Of a DNA stretch of 64,000 nt, positions 29,828 to 39,822 are shown one piece after another. Numbering within the stretch: position 1 is the first letter of the stretch; every line of letters begins with the position of its first letter. The notes below the pieces were generated by a model. That model searched no databases, was not told the DNA's origin, and worked only from the letters and a program-made list of their open reading frames with translations. The DNA lies in NCBI RefSeq assembly GCF_030678875.1, contig NZ_JAUUDS010000001.1, forward strand, positions 496,001 to 560,000, read 5' to 3'. This DNA is from Sphingomonas aurea (GTDB lineage Bacteria; Pseudomonadota; Alphaproteobacteria; Sphingomonadales; Sphingomonadaceae). The translations under genes were made by a program, and so were the position numbers.

Positions 29828-31006
29828 TCAAGCGATCATCAGGATTTCTGCCGATTCGCCTGCCCGTGCCGCCATCGCGCCTGCCGGGCGAACGATCAGG
29901 CAGTTCGAGCGGGCGAGCGTCAGCAGCATCGAGCTGTCCTGAATGGTCGAGGCATAGGCGCGGCCGTCGCGGATCTCGGCCCGCAGATAGTCGGTGCGCC
30001 CGCCATTGGCGGGCAGGTCCTCGCCGAGAATGCCGTGCGTCGTGACCGGCAGCGGATCGGCGGCACCGCCCAGTCGCGCGATCAGCGGCAGGACGAACAA
30101 TGTCGCGGTGACGAAGGCCGATACGGGATTTCCCGGCAGCCCGAGCACCAGCATGTCACCCCGCCGGCCGGCCATCATCGGCTTGCCCGGACGCAGCGCG
30201 ATACGCCAGAACTCGATCGCGCCGCCCGCCGCCTCTAGCGCCGGGCGGACCAGATCATGGTCGCCGACCGAGGCACCGCCGGTGGTCACCAGCAGGTCGG
30301 CCTCGACCGCGGCAAAGGCGTCGCGCAGCACCTCCAGCGAATCGGGCAGGATGCCAAGATCGATCAGGTCGACCGGTAATCCCTCCAGCATCGCGGCGAG
30401 CATCGCACCGTTCGATTCGGGCAGGGCAATCGGATCGTCGCTGCCCGGCGCCACCAGCTCGTCCCCGGTTGCGGCGATCGCAACCCGGACCCGGCGGCGT
30501 ACCGGCAGCGCGACGATGCCACCCGTCGCCGCGACCGCGATGCGAGCCGGGGTCAGCCGCGCGCCGGCCTGGATCAGCCGGTCGCCCGTGGTGAAATCGA
30601 GGCCGCGTGGGCGAACGTTCCGATGACGGTAGGGCGGTCCTTCGCCGGACAGGCGCAGTTCTGCGCCATCGCGCTCCGCCTCTTCCTGGATCAATACCGT
30701 GTCGGTGCCGGTGGGCAGTGCCGCGCCGGTGAAGATGCGGGTGGCCTGCCCTGCTTCGACCTGGCCGGCGAAGGGGCGTCCTGCCGCACTCTCGCCGATG
30801 ACCCGCCATGGGCCGGGCATGTCGGCAAACCGGATCGCGTAGCCGTCCATTGCCGACAGGTCGGCGGCGGGCTGGGTGCGGCACGCCACCACATCATCCG
30901 CTGCCCAGCGGCCGACGCCGGCGCGCAGCGTGACCCGCTCCGGCGCGACCGGTGTCGCGAGCGCGAACAGTCGCGCCTGCGCCTCTGCGACGGGGATGAG
31001 CGTCAT
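29828..31006 (-). CDS. moeA: molybdopterin molybdenumtransferase
   Basis: MoeA inserts molybdate into adenylated molybdopterin. The 392-aa protein has the domain order of the family: N-terminal [10 protein letters not shown], a mid section with [18 protein letters not shown], the MPT-binding fold with [11 protein letters not shown] and [10 protein letters not shown], and a C-terminal beta domain. It overlaps moaC by four bases (ATGA) in the trp-moa-moe train. Its stop precedes the lexA promoter by about 13 bases. Confidence 0.94.
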   Translation of the reverse strand: MTLIPVAEAQARLFALATPVAPERVTLRAGVGRWAADDVVACRTQPAADLSAMDGYAIRFADMPGPWRVIGESAAGRPFAGQVEAGQATRIFTGAALPTGTDTVLIQEEAERDGAELRLSGEGPPYRHRNVRPRGLDFTTGDRLIQAGARLTPARIAVAATGGIVALPVRRRVRVAIAATGDELVAPGSDDPIALPESNGAMLAAMLEGLPVDLIDLGILPDSLEVLRDAFAAVEADLLVTTGGASVGDHDLVRPALEAAGGAIEFWRIALRPGKPMMAGRRGDMLVLGLPGNPVSAFVTATLFVLPLIARLGGAADPLPVTTHGILGEDLPANGGRTDYLRAEIRDGRAYASTIQDSSMLLTLARSNCLIVRPAGAMAARAGESAEILMIA

Positions 31007-31473
31007 GGCGCCTGCCAGTCACCCGACTTGCCGCCCGACTTGGCAAGAACGCGGACATTGTCGATCACCATGTGCCGGTCGACCGCCTTGACCATGTCGT
31101 AGATGGTGAGAAGTGCGACGCTGGCGGCAGTCAATGCCTCCATCTCCACGCCGGTCGGGCCCGTGGTGGCGCAGGTCGCGGTCACCTCGACGCCATCGGC
31201 GAGCAGGGTCAGCTCGATGGCGACGCGAGTGAGCGGTAGGGGGTGGCAGAGCGGGATCAGCTCGGCAGTGCGTTTGGCCGCCATGATGCCGGCGACGCGG
31301 GCGACGGCGAGCACGTCGCCCTTTTTCGCGGTCGCATCGCGGACCAGCGCGAGAGCCTCTGGGGACAGGGTGATCCGGCCTGCCGCCGTCGCCTCGCGTG
31401 CGGTGGCGGGCTTGGCGCCGACATCGACCATGCGCGCCGCACCCGCCCCGTCGAGATGGGTAAGCCCGGTCAC
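31003..31473 (-). CDS. moaC: cyclic pyranopterin monophosphate synthase
   Basis: MoaC converts 3',8-cyclo-7,8-dihydro-GTP to cyclic pyranopterin phosphate in molybdenum-cofactor synthesis. The 156-aa protein has [21 protein letters not shown] at the N-terminus, [18 protein letters not shown] (substrate site) and [20 protein letters not shown], all diagnostic. The GTG start overlaps the trpC stop by four bases. moaA is not in the window. Confidence 0.95.
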   Translation of the reverse strand: MTGLTHLDGAGAARMVDVGAKPATAREATAAGRITLSPEALALVRDATAKKGDVLAVARVAGIMAAKRTAELIPLCHPLPLTRVAIELTLLADGVEVTATCATTGPTGVEMEALTAASVALLTIYDMVKAVDRHMVIDNVRVLAKSGGKSGDWQAP

Positions 31474-32243
31474 CCGACCAGCGCGCGGGTCGCCGCCTCG
31501 ACGTCGGGCTGACGCATCAGCGCCTCGCCGATGAGGAAGCAGTTGATGCCCTGCGCCGCCAGCGCGTCGAGATCGGCACGGGTCGATAGCCCGCTCTCCG
31601 CGACGAAGGTGCAGTCGGCAGGCGCCAGCGCCTTCAGCCGGGCGGAACGGCCGATATCGATCGAAAAGTCGCGAAGGTCGCGGTTGTTGACTCCGATCAG
31701 GCGCGAGCGAAGGCGCAGTGCGCGCTCCAGTTCCGCCTCGTCATGCACCTCTACCAGACAGTCGAGCCCCTGCTCGATCGCCGCCGATTCGATCTCGGCG
31801 AGTGCGCCGTCGTCCAGCGCGGCGACGATCAGCAGGATGGCATCGGCGCCGAGCGACCGGGCCTCGACCGCCTGCCACGGATCGACGGTGAAATCCTTGC
31901 GCAGCACCGGGATCGACGCGGCCGCGCGCGCAGCGACCAGATAGGCGTCGGCCCCCTGGAAATAACGCTCGTCGGTCAGCACCGAAAGGCAGGCCGCCCC
32001 CCCCGCCTGATAGGCGAGGGCGTGGGCGGGGGGATCGAAGTCGGGACGGATCAGGCCTTTAGACGGGCTGGCCTTCTTCACCTCGGCGATCAGCGCGTGG
32101 CCGGTCTTCGCCATTAGCGCCGCACGAAAACCGCGCGGGGTGGAGGCGGCGGCGCGCGCCTGCAACGCAGCCAGCGGCGTGGCGGCGCGTCGGGCGGCGA
32201 CCTCCTCGCGCTTGGTGGCGATGATGGTGTCGAGCATCGTCAT
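31470..32243 (-). CDS. trpC: indole-3-glycerol phosphate synthase
   Basis: TrpC closes the indole ring from carboxyphenylaminodeoxyribulose phosphate in tryptophan synthesis. It is a 257-aa TIM barrel with [13 protein letters not shown] (catalytic Lys), [10 protein letters not shown] and [15 protein letters not shown], then [12 protein letters not shown]. It is not fused to TrpF. The start is ATG 32243, overlapping trpD by four bases; MLDT two codons later is an alternative. Confidence 0.96.
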   Translation of the reverse strand: MTMLDTIIATKREEVAARRAATPLAALQARAAASTPRGFRAALMAKTGHALIAEVKKASPSKGLIRPDFDPPAHALAYQAGGAACLSVLTDERYFQGADAYLVAARAAASIPVLRKDFTVDPWQAVEARSLGADAILLIVAALDDGALAEIESAAIEQGLDCLVEVHDEAELERALRLRSRLIGVNNRDLRDFSIDIGRSARLKALAPADCTFVAESGLSTRADLDALAAQGINCFLIGEALMRQPDVEAATRALVG

Positions 32244-33235
32244 GAAAAGGCGATCCAGCGGTCGAGGAGATGGTCCGCCGCGCCGCTGTCGATCGCTTCG
32301 GCCGCGATCGCCGCACCGCGGGTCAGGTCGTCCGCCCGCCCGGCGAGCAGCAGCGCGGCGGCGGCGTTGAGCAGCACCGCATCGCGATACGGGCCGTATT
32401 CCCCGCGCAGCAGCCGGCGCAGTGCCAGTGCGTTATAGGCGGGATCGCCACCGCGGATGGACTCGACGGGATGACGCGGCAGGCCGGCATCCTCGGGCGC
32501 GATGCGCGCCGCCAGGGTCGCCGCACCGACGGTGCGGACGATGGTGGCGCCGGCGCCGGAAATCTCGTCCAGCCCCTCCTCGCCGGACACGACGAGCGCG
32601 GCCTCGGTGCCGAGCTGCTCCAGCGCCTCGGCATAGAGGCCGGCATAATCGGGACGGGCGATGCCGATCAGCTGCCGCCGAACCCGCGCCGGATTGGCAA
32701 GCGGCCCCATCAGGTTGAAGATGGTGCGTCGGCCGATCCGGCGGCGGATCGGCGTGATGCGGACCATCGCCGGATGGTGATTGGCCGCGAACAGGAAGCA
32801 GATGCCGAGTTCCGCCAAGCTCGCTTCGGCCGACGCGCCGGCCGCCATCATGTCGAGTCCCAGCGCCTCCAGCGTGTCGGCCGCCCCCGCCTTCGACGAG
32901 GCGGCGCGGTTGCCGTGCTTGGCGACGGGCACCCCGGCGGCAGCCACGACCAGCGCGACCGCGGTGGAGACGTTCAGCGTGTGATGTCCATCACCGCCGG
33001 TGCCGCAGACATCGATGGCGTTCGCCGGGGCAACGATTGGCAGCATCCGGGCGCGCAGCGCGCGGGCCGCCTCGGCGACCTCGATCGACGTCTCGCCGCG
33101 CACCGCAAGGTCGGTGAGGAAGGTGGTGATCGCATCCTCGCCAACCCGCCCGTCGAGGATGTCGGCAAAGGCGGCGGCGGCACTCTCGCGCGACAGCGGC
33201 GTCGTGGGATCGGGCAACGGCGAGACGATCGTCAT
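32240..33235 (-). CDS. trpD: anthranilate phosphoribosyltransferase
   Basis: TrpD transfers phosphoribosyl from PRPP to anthranilate. The 331-aa protein carries the PRPP loop [18 protein letters not shown], followed by [22 protein letters not shown] and the [13 protein letters not shown] block. It overlaps both trpG and trpC by four bases, so the trpG-trpD-trpC set is coupled. Confidence 0.96.
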   Translation of the reverse strand: MTIVSPLPDPTTPLSRESAAAAFADILDGRVGEDAITTFLTDLAVRGETSIEVAEAARALRARMLPIVAPANAIDVCGTGGDGHHTLNVSTAVALVVAAAGVPVAKHGNRAASSKAGAADTLEALGLDMMAAGASAEASLAELGICFLFAANHHPAMVRITPIRRRIGRRTIFNLMGPLANPARVRRQLIGIARPDYAGLYAEALEQLGTEAALVVSGEEGLDEISGAGATIVRTVGAATLAARIAPEDAGLPRHPVESIRGGDPAYNALALRRLLRGEYGPYRDAVLLNAAAALLLAGRADDLTRGAAIAAEAIDSGAADHLLDRWIAFS

Positions 33236-33816
33236 GCCAGCTCCCGCACCACCATGCCGGCGACGCGCATGAAATTGGCGAGCAGGGCGTGGCCGTGCTC
33301 GGTCGCGATGCTTTCGGGATGGAATTGCACGCCGTGTACCGGCAGTGTGGCGTGACGGAAGCCCATGACCGTGCCATCCTCTGCCCGCGCGTTGACGACC
33401 AGCGCCGGCGGCACGTCATTGACGATCAGCGAGTGGTAGCGGGTGGCGGTGAAAGGTGAGGGGAGCCCCGCGAACATGCCGCTGCCGTCGTGCAGCACCG
33501 GCGAGGTCTTGCCGTGCATCAGGCCGCCGCGCTCCACCCGCCCGCCGAAATACTGGCCGATCGCCTGATGGCCCAGGCACACGCCGAGGAGCGGCCGCCC
33601 CTCCGCCGCGCACGCCTCGACCAGATCGAGGCTGACGCCCGCCTCGTTCGGGGTGCAGGGACCGGGCGAGATCAGGAACGCCTTCGCCCCCGACGACAGC
33701 GCCTGGCCGGCCGAGATGGCATCGTTGCGCACCACCTGCACCTCTGCCCCCAGTTGCTGGAGATAATGGACGAGGTTCCAGGTAAAGCTGTCGTAATTGT
33801 CGACGACGAGGATCAT
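33232..33816 (-). CDS. trpG: anthranilate synthase glutamine amidotransferase component
   Basis: TrpG hydrolyses glutamine and delivers ammonia to TrpE. It is a 194-aa class I glutamine amidotransferase with N-terminus [18 protein letters not shown], nucleophile loop [11 protein letters not shown] and catalytic His/Glu in the block [11 protein letters not shown]. The ATG at 33816 gives the family start; another ATG four codons upstream is possible. It is the first gene of the trpGDC-moaC-moeA train, while trpE lies separately at 34997-36508. Confidence 0.95.
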   Translation of the reverse strand: MILVVDNYDSFTWNLVHYLQQLGAEVQVVRNDAISAGQALSSGAKAFLISPGPCTPNEAGVSLDLVEACAAEGRPLLGVCLGHQAIGQYFGGRVERGGLMHGKTSPVLHDGSGMFAGLPSPFTATRYHSLIVNDVPPALVVNARAEDGTVMGFRHATLPVHGVQFHPESIATEHGHALLANFMRVAGMVVRELA

Positions 33817-33904
33817 GCCGGTCGCCATAGCCGCCTGAAACATTCCCGCAACCCGGAGCCGCGATGCGGGCGATGCGTTATATGTGCCGTGAAGGAGTAA
33901 CCCC

Positions 33905-34324
33905 ATGCGTATCGCCCTGCCGTTGAGCCTGATCCTGCTGTCGCTGCCGGCGATGGCTGTGGCACAACAGAATGCCGACGGGTCGGCCGGCGGCCAGCCG
34001 CCGCAGCGGGTGCGCAGCGTCACCCTGACCGGCGAGCAGCAGTGCCCGAAGTCGGAGGGCGACGAGATCGTCGTCTGCTCGCGCAACGACGAGCCGTATC
34101 GCATCCCCAAGGCGCTGCGCAACGACGGCCCGATCCCGGTGCCGAGCCAGAGCTGGGTGAACCGCGTAGCGGACATCGACCAGGCGGGGCGCGTCGCGGG
34201 CGGCCTACCCAACACCTGCTCGCCGATCGGGACAGGCGGTCAGACCGGCTGCTCGATCATGGCGGCCAAGCAGTGGGCAGCAGAGCGGCGCGCACAGAAG
34301 CGGGCGGAAGAGTCGGTGCCCTAA
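33905..34324 (+). CDS. small secreted protein of unknown function
   Basis: A 139-aa protein with a clear signal peptide (residues 1-20, [21 protein letters not shown]). A strong AAGGAG sits seven bases before the ATG. The mature part contains [26 protein letters not shown] and two further cysteines (NTCSPIG and TGCSIMA). The EIVVC...YRIP block occurs in sphingomonad secreted proteins of unknown role; that is recognition, not a search. The C-terminus is a charged helix. It is divergent from trpG. Confidence 0.8.
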   Translation: MRIALPLSLILLSLPAMAVAQQNADGSAGGQPPQRVRSVTLTGEQQCPKSEGDEIVVCSRNDEPYRIPKALRNDGPIPVPSQSWVNRVADIDQAGRVAGGLPNTCSPIGTGGQTGCSIMAAKQWAAERRAQKRAEESVP

Positions 34325-34338
34325 GGGTTCGTTAGAAA

Positions 34339-34371
34339 AGCGGCTCGTTCGCCGATTTTCAAACAGCCGCT
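34339..34371. terminator. weak inverted repeat between convergent genes
   Basis: AGCGGCT at 34339-34345 pairs with AGCCGCT at 34365-34371, a 7-bp stem with a 19-base loop, between the secreted-protein gene and the convergent LysE gene. There is no clear T-run on either side, so terminator function is uncertain. Confidence 0.3.
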
Positions 34372-34993
34372 AAGCCCGTGCTGCGAGAAGCGCCGTTCCG
34401 AAGCCGATGAACAGCGTGCCGGTCAGCCGATCGAACAGCCGCTGTCGCGCCGGGGTGGCGAGATAGCGGGCGAGTTGCCGGCCACCCAGACCGTAAGCGG
34501 CATACCAGCCCGACTCGATCACGGCGAAGGTTGCAACCAGGATAGCGAACTGTGGCACCTGCGGCCGAACAGGGTCGATGAACTGCGGCAGGAAGGCGGC
34601 GGCGAACAGGATCAGCTTGGGATTGGTCAGCCCGATCAGCAGCCCGCCGCGGAATAGCGACCAGCGGCCAACCGCCGGGGACAGCGGATCGAGCGCCGCG
34701 GGGCTCGCGCCGCTGCTCCGCCATGCCTTCACGCCCAGATAGAAGAGATAGGCGACGCCGGCGTAGCGGATCGCATCGAACAGCCGCGGCCAGGCGATCA
34801 GCAGCGCGCTGAGCCCCGCGGCCGATGCCGACAGGACCAGCACGATCGCCAGCAGGCACCCGGCCATCGTTGCCGTGGCACGGACGAAGCCGACGGCGAT
34901 GCTCTGGCGCATGACGTGGAGCATGTTGGGACCGGGCGTGCCGGACAGCAGGAACACCGCGCCGACGAACAGCCACCAGCTCTGCCAGCCCAT
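34370..34993 (-). CDS. LysE-family amino-acid exporter
   Basis: A 207-aa inner-membrane protein with six hydrophobic segments. The family signature GTPGPNMLHVMRQSIAVG is near the N-terminus and GLTNPKLILFAAAFLPQF follows the third helix. LysE/RhtB proteins export amino acids or related compounds; the substrate cannot be read from sequence. Its ATG lies three bases after the trpE stop on the same strand, so it is probably co-transcribed with trpE. Confidence 0.88.
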   Translation of the reverse strand: MGWQSWWLFVGAVFLLSGTPGPNMLHVMRQSIAVGFVRATATMAGCLLAIVLVLSASAAGLSALLIAWPRLFDAIRYAGVAYLFYLGVKAWRSSGASPAALDPLSPAVGRWSLFRGGLLIGLTNPKLILFAAAFLPQFIDPVRPQVPQFAILVATFAVIESGWYAAYGLGGRQLARYLATPARQRLFDRLTGTLFIGFGTALLAARA

Positions 34994-34996
34994 CGG

Positions 34997-36508
34997 CTAC
35001 TGTCCGAAATCGGCCTCGCCGGCGCGGGTCACCGCGTCGCGGGCAGCGGCAAGGATCGCGCCGGCCTTGGCCTCGCACTCGCGCTGCTCATAGGCGGCGG
35101 TCGAGTCGGCGACGATGCCAGCACCGGCCTGGACGTGGATGGTGCCGTCCTTCACCACCGCTGTGCGCAGGACGATGCACGAGTCGAGTGATCCGTCCGG
35201 CGAGAAATAACCGACCCCGCCGGCATAGGCGCCGCGCCGCTCCGGCTCCAGCTCGGCGATGATCTGGCAAGCGCGGATCTTGGGCGCGCCGCTGACCGTC
35301 CCGGCGGGAAAGCCCGCGAACATCGCGTCGAGCGCGTCACGCTCGGGTGCCAGCCGTGCGGTCACGTTGGAGACGATGTGCATGACATGGCTGTAGAGTT
35401 CGACCGTGTAGCTGTCGGTCACCCGCACGCTGCCGGGCGAGGCGGCGCGGCCGGCGTCGTTGCGGCCGAGGTCGAGTAGCATCAGATGCTCTGCCCGTTC
35501 CTTGGGATCGGCGAGCAGGTCGGTGCGGTTCGCCTCGTCCTCGCTGGCCGTCGCGCCGCGCGGGCGGGTGCCGGCGATCGGGCGCACCGTGATCTCGCCG
35601 TCCCGGACACGGACCAGGATCTCCGGGCTCGACCCGATCAGCGCGAAGCCGGGCAGGTCGAGATGATAGAGAAACGGCGAAGGGTTGATGCGACGCAGCG
35701 AGCGGTAGAGTTCGAACGGCGGCAGCGGGAAGGGCGCGGTGAAGCGCTGCGCCAGCACCACCTGAAATATGTCGCCGGCCGCGATATACTCCTTGGCCGC
35801 GTCGACCATTGCCTCGTAGCGGGCGGGCGGCATGGCGGGAGTGTAGGCCGGCTCGGGCGTATCGAGGCGAACCGGCGGGGGCAGCGTCGCGCTCGCCAGC
35901 CGTGCCTCGATCGCGTCGAGCCGCTCCTCTGCGGCACCGACGATTGCGGCGGGGTCGCGGGTTGGGTCGGGCCAGACAGGCGCGACCAGGAACAGGGCGT
36001 CGGCGAGACGGTCGAAGACCAGCAGCACCGTGGGTCGCACGAACATCATGTCCGGAAGACCCAGCGGATCGGCGTCGGGCTGCTCCAGCCGCTCGACCAG
36101 GCCCACCGTCTCATAGCCGAAATAGCCGACCAGGCAGGCGAGCGCGCGCGGCAGCTCTGCCGGCACGTCGGCGCGGCACTTCGCGACCAGATCGCGGAGC
36201 GCGTCGAGCGTCGGCGACGCGCAGGGCTGCCACGCCTCGCGGTCGGTCGTCCAGTCAGCGTTGATCTCGGCCCGGGCACCGCGCGCGCGGAACACTAGGT
36301 CGGGCGCGAGGCCGATCAGGCTGTACCGGCCCCGGATCGCGCCGCCCTCGACCGACTCGAGCAGGAAGTCGCCGCGCCCTGCCTCGATCAGGCGCAGCGC
36401 CGCTGCGACCGGCGTCTCAGTGTCGGCGATGCGTCGGCGCCAGAGCAGGGCCGGTCGGCCCGCCGCCAGCGCCGCCATCGCGGTAGCGGGATCAGTTATC
36501 GGAACCAC
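34997..36508 (-). CDS. trpE: anthranilate synthase component I
   Basis: TrpE makes anthranilate from chorismate with ammonia from TrpG. The 503-aa protein has an N-terminal tryptophan-binding region (LLESVEGGAIRGRYSLIGL, the LLES feedback motif) and the C-terminal chorismate domain (PFLYHLDLPGFALIGSSPEILV, IAGTRPRG, FAGFPAGTVSGAPKIRA). The start is GTG 36508, overlapping the ppiD stop region by 17 bases; ATG 36478 is an alternative but would shorten the N-terminal domain. LysE follows. Confidence 0.94.
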   Translation of the reverse strand: MVPITDPATAMAALAAGRPALLWRRRIADTETPVAAALRLIEAGRGDFLLESVEGGAIRGRYSLIGLAPDLVFRARGARAEINADWTTDREAWQPCASPTLDALRDLVAKCRADVPAELPRALACLVGYFGYETVGLVERLEQPDADPLGLPDMMFVRPTVLLVFDRLADALFLVAPVWPDPTRDPAAIVGAAEERLDAIEARLASATLPPPVRLDTPEPAYTPAMPPARYEAMVDAAKEYIAAGDIFQVVLAQRFTAPFPLPPFELYRSLRRINPSPFLYHLDLPGFALIGSSPEILVRVRDGEITVRPIAGTRPRGATASEDEANRTDLLADPKERAEHLMLLDLGRNDAGRAASPGSVRVTDSYTVELYSHVMHIVSNVTARLAPERDALDAMFAGFPAGTVSGAPKIRACQIIAELEPERRGAYAGGVGYFSPDGSLDSCIVLRTAVVKDGTIHVQAGAGIVADSTAAYEQRECEAKAGAILAAARDAVTRAGEADFGQ

Positions 36509-38435
36509 CCTGGCCGGCGAGTTCCGCCTTAAGCTTGGCGAGCGCGGAGGCGTTGGTCTTCACGCCGACCTGCGTGCGCGCAGCCCGGGCGAACTGCTGC
36601 GCGAATTCGTTGCCGCTGAGGCGGCCGAGATCGCTGCGCACGCCGGCGATCAGCGTCGGGTTGCCGGCGACGTCGCCCTGCTGCGCACCGTCGAGGCGGA
36701 CGATCAGCCAGCCGGCGCCCTGCGGTGCCTCGACCAGCCGGGTCGAGCGCGGCGCCATGCCGAACAGCGTCGCCATCGCGGGATCGGGCGCCTGCTGGCG
36801 CGCCAGCTCGGCGCGGGTGCCGACCAGCGGCTTGACCTGCGGCGCGGCAACGCCGGCCGCCACCATCGCCTGGGCGAGCGGCGTGCCCTTGTTGACGGCG
36901 GCGAGCACCTGTCCGGCGATACGGCGCGCCGCCTGGCGCCTGCGATCGGCGATCAGGTCGCTGGTCACCGCCGCGCGGATATCGGCGAGCGGGCGCGGGG
37001 CGGCGGGAACGATCTGGCCGACGGCGACCACCGCGAAACTGCCGTCCTTGTCGGTCTGCACCAGCTGCGGCGCATCGTCCTCGGCGGCGGAGAAGGCGGC
37101 GGCGAGCAGCGGCTGGAGCGCCGGGTCGGGCTGCGCCGGCGCGGCCGGATCGATGCCGGTGGCGGTCAGCGCCGGGGTGGTGCGCGGCTGGAGCTTGGCG
37201 TCGGCGATCGCCTCGTCGAAGGTCGCACCGCCGCCGAGCGCATCGTCCAGCTTGTCGTGCAGCGTCGCCAGTGCGTCGGCGGCCTTGCGCTGGGTCAGTT
37301 CGGCGACGATCGCCGGGCGGACCTGGTCGAGCGTGCGCGCCGGCACCTGCTCGACCGCGTCGACCCGCACGACCGCGAAGCCGAGCGGCCCGCGGATCGG
37401 ACCCAGCACCGCGCCCTTGGCGGCGCCGAAGGCCGCGTCGGCGACGGCGGCGGACGACTGGGCGGTCAGCGCCGCCTTGTCGAGCCCGGTCAGCGTCGAT
37501 GCCTCCAACCCGGCCGCCCGGGCGGCATCGGCCAGCGACGTGCCGGCGCGGACCTTGGCCGCGAGCGCCTGCGCGCCTGCCTGATCGGCGACGATCACCT
37601 GCGACACGGTGCGCTTCTCACTTGCCTGATAAGCGGCGCGGTTCTGCTGATAGGCGCGCGCGACCTCCGCCTCGGTCGGGGTCGCGGCGGCGCGAACCTG
37701 CTCGGGCGTGACCAGCGCATAGCGCAGCGAGCGGCGTTCCGGCACGCGATAGCGCGACAGGTTGCGGCCGTAGAACGCCTGCAACTCGGCCGCGGTCGGC
37801 GCCGGACCGGCGGGCAGCGTGGCAGTCGGGATGAAGCCGGCCTGACCCTGGCGACGCTCCAGCATCAGCGCCGCATAGGGGCGCGCCATCTGCTCGCCGA
37901 CCGATGCCGCACCGACCGTGGGGGCAGTCAGCTGCTGCGCGAGCAGTTCCTGCGCGATGTCCTTGCGGATGCCCGCATCGGTCAGCTTCCGCTCCGCCAG
38001 GATGCGGCGATAGAGGTTCTCGTCGAACTTGCCGGTCGGCCCCTGCAGCGCGGGGATGCTGGCGATCTGCCCGTCGACCAGCCGCTTGCTGATCGCCATG
38101 CCCTGGTCGCGCCCGAACACCGCGAGCGAGGTGGCGCCGATCATCCGGTCGAGTGCCTGCTCCAGCGCGCCGGCCTGGAGATAGCCGGCCATGTCGGCGG
38201 TCGGCTGGGTCCGGCGTGCGGCCGCGACCTCGTCACCGGCGCGCTGGCGCAGCTCGGCGACGGTGATCTCTTCCTTGCCGATCTTGGCGATGTCGTTGCC
38301 GCCGATGCCCGCGGCCGACCCCGCGATGTTCGACACGTCGCCCGCCGCGAAGGCGAGGGCGATCACCCCGAGCACGACGAAGGTGACGATCACGCCGACC
38401 TTGGAATTGATGAGACGGCGAAAGAAGCTGAGCAT
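36492..38435 (-). CDS. ppiD: periplasmic folding chaperone, PpiD/SurA-N family
   Basis: PpiD is an inner-membrane-anchored chaperone with a parvulin domain that helps proteins leaving the Sec channel. The 647-aa protein has one N-terminal transmembrane segment (about residues 15-35), a SurA-N-like helical region and a parvulin-like domain around residues 230-360. A second PPIase-like region and a C-terminal helical part follow. I chose ATG 38435 (MLSFFRRLINSKVG); a TTG two codons upstream is unlikely. It is divergent from tpiA and overlaps trpE. Confidence 0.85.
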   Translation of the reverse strand: MLSFFRRLINSKVGVIVTFVVLGVIALAFAAGDVSNIAGSAAGIGGNDIAKIGKEEITVAELRQRAGDEVAAARRTQPTADMAGYLQAGALEQALDRMIGATSLAVFGRDQGMAISKRLVDGQIASIPALQGPTGKFDENLYRRILAERKLTDAGIRKDIAQELLAQQLTAPTVGAASVGEQMARPYAALMLERRQGQAGFIPTATLPAGPAPTAAELQAFYGRNLSRYRVPERRSLRYALVTPEQVRAAATPTEAEVARAYQQNRAAYQASEKRTVSQVIVADQAGAQALAAKVRAGTSLADAARAAGLEASTLTGLDKAALTAQSSAAVADAAFGAAKGAVLGPIRGPLGFAVVRVDAVEQVPARTLDQVRPAIVAELTQRKAADALATLHDKLDDALGGGATFDEAIADAKLQPRTTPALTATGIDPAAPAQPDPALQPLLAAAFSAAEDDAPQLVQTDKDGSFAVVAVGQIVPAAPRPLADIRAAVTSDLIADRRRQAARRIAGQVLAAVNKGTPLAQAMVAAGVAAPQVKPLVGTRAELARQQAPDPAMATLFGMAPRSTRLVEAPQGAGWLIVRLDGAQQGDVAGNPTLIAGVRSDLGRLSGNEFAQQFARAARTQVGVKTNASALAKLKAELAGQGGSDN

Positions 38436-38523
38436 GGACAACCGTTCGAAAGGAATGCGCCGCCTTATGACGCTGGCGCGCGCGCTTCAAGACGCGCTAG
38501 GGCGCGACAATGAATGGGAGACG

Positions 38524-39270
38524 ATGATGCGGCGCAAGCTGGTAGCGGGAAACTGGAAGATGAACGGCTCGCTGGCGACGCTGGCAGAGCTGGACGCGAT
38601 CGCGCAGGCCGCGGCGGCGGCACCCGGCGTCGACGTCGCGATTGCGGTGCCGTTCACGCTGATCCACCCCGCCGCCGTCCGTGCCCCCGGTCTGGCGATC
38701 GGCGCCGAGGACGTGCACGAGGCGGAATCGGGCGCGCATACCGGCTGCGTGTCGGCCGCCATGGTGCGCGAGGCGGGCGCCAGCTTCACCATCGCCGGCC
38801 ATTCCGAGCGCCGCGCCGACCAGGGCGAAACCAGCCATGACGCCTGGGCCAAGGCCGCGGCAGCGCATCGCCAGGGGCTGAACGTCATCCTCTGCTGTGG
38901 CGAGACCGAGGCGGAGCGCGATGCCGGCCGTGCCGAACGCGTCGTGCAGGCGCAGATCGAGAAGTCGGTGCCCGACCACGCCGATGGGCGCTGGTTCACG
39001 CTCGCCTATGAACCGCGCTGGGCGATCGGCACCGGGCGGACGCCGACCCTTGACGAGATCGCCGCGATCCACGCGATCGCCCGTGCCAAGCTGCGCCACA
39101 TGATCGGCGACGCCGCCGACGGCGTGCGGATCCTCTATGGCGGCTCGGTGGTGGGCGGCAATGCGGGCGACATCCTGGCGACCGACAATGTCGACGGCGC
39201 GCTGGTCGGCGGTGCCAGCCTGACCGCAGCCAAGTTCGTCCCGATCATCGAGGCTGCCGCCCGAATATGA
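38524..39270 (+). CDS. tpiA: triosephosphate isomerase
   Basis: It interconverts dihydroxyacetone phosphate and glyceraldehyde 3-phosphate. It is a 248-aa TIM barrel. Catalytic features are NWKMNG (Lys), GHSERR (His), AYEPRWAIGTG (Glu) and the phosphate loop YGGSVVGGNAG. ATG 38524 gives MMRRKLVAGNWK; the adjacent ATG 38527 is equally possible. It is divergent from ppiD. The secG gene that often follows tpiA is not here. Confidence 0.96.
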   Translation: MMRRKLVAGNWKMNGSLATLAELDAIAQAAAAAPGVDVAIAVPFTLIHPAAVRAPGLAIGAEDVHEAESGAHTGCVSAAMVREAGASFTIAGHSERRADQGETSHDAWAKAAAAHRQGLNVILCCGETEAERDAGRAERVVQAQIEKSVPDHADGRWFTLAYEPRWAIGTGRTPTLDEIAAIHAIARAKLRHMIGDAADGVRILYGGSVVGGNAGDILATDNVDGALVGGASLTAAKFVPIIEAAARI

Positions 39271-39335
39271 CAAAAAGTTCAGGATCGATCATAGAAGCAG
39301 GACGTTCGCAGACGCGAGCAATCCGGGAGTGATCG

Positions 39336-39818
39336 ATGGCGGCATGGGTGATGAAGGCGGCGGCACTGGCCGGCGCGCTGGCGGCAAGTGCCTGCTCGGG
39401 CGGCGCGCCCGGCAGCGATACGGCCGACGAGGGTAACCGGGTCTCGCTCCGCAACCTGACCGAGAGCGAGGTCGCGAGTTCCGCAGCCGATCGCGAGTTC
39501 CGGCTGAAGGGTACGCTGGTGCCGACGCCATCCGATACCCGCTCGCGCCATTTTCTGCTGCGTGAGCGGCGTACGATCACCGGCAACATCGTCGCCATCC
39601 TGCGCGAGGAGCGGGGCGACAAGGTCGCCTATGCCCGCACCGAAGTCGATTGTGCCCGCCGCCTGTTCCACGTCCTGGGCGTCGGTCCGTCGCGGGCGTC
39701 GGCAGAGGTCGCGACCACCTATGACGGGCCGCTGCGGCCGATCACCGGCCTGCCGCTGCGAGAGGAGCTGGCCAGCTTCATCTGCGAGCGATCGGGCACG
39801 CCCTTGGCAAAGGCGTGA
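39336..39818 (+). CDS. putative lipoprotein of unknown function
   Basis: A 160-aa protein with a lipoprotein signal: hydrophobic core, then lipobox ASAC at residues 17-20 followed by SGG. The mature domain mixes beta and helix, contains two cysteines (EVDCARR and FICERSG) that could pair, and ends basic. I recognise no family. It stands alone after tpiA and converges on the M17 peptidase gene, five bases away. Confidence 0.7.
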   Translation: MAAWVMKAAALAGALAASACSGGAPGSDTADEGNRVSLRNLTESEVASSAADREFRLKGTLVPTPSDTRSRHFLLRERRTITGNIVAILREERGDKVAYARTEVDCARRLFHVLGVGPSRASAEVATTYDGPLRPITGLPLREELASFICERSGTPLAKA

Positions 39819-39822
39819 CCGG

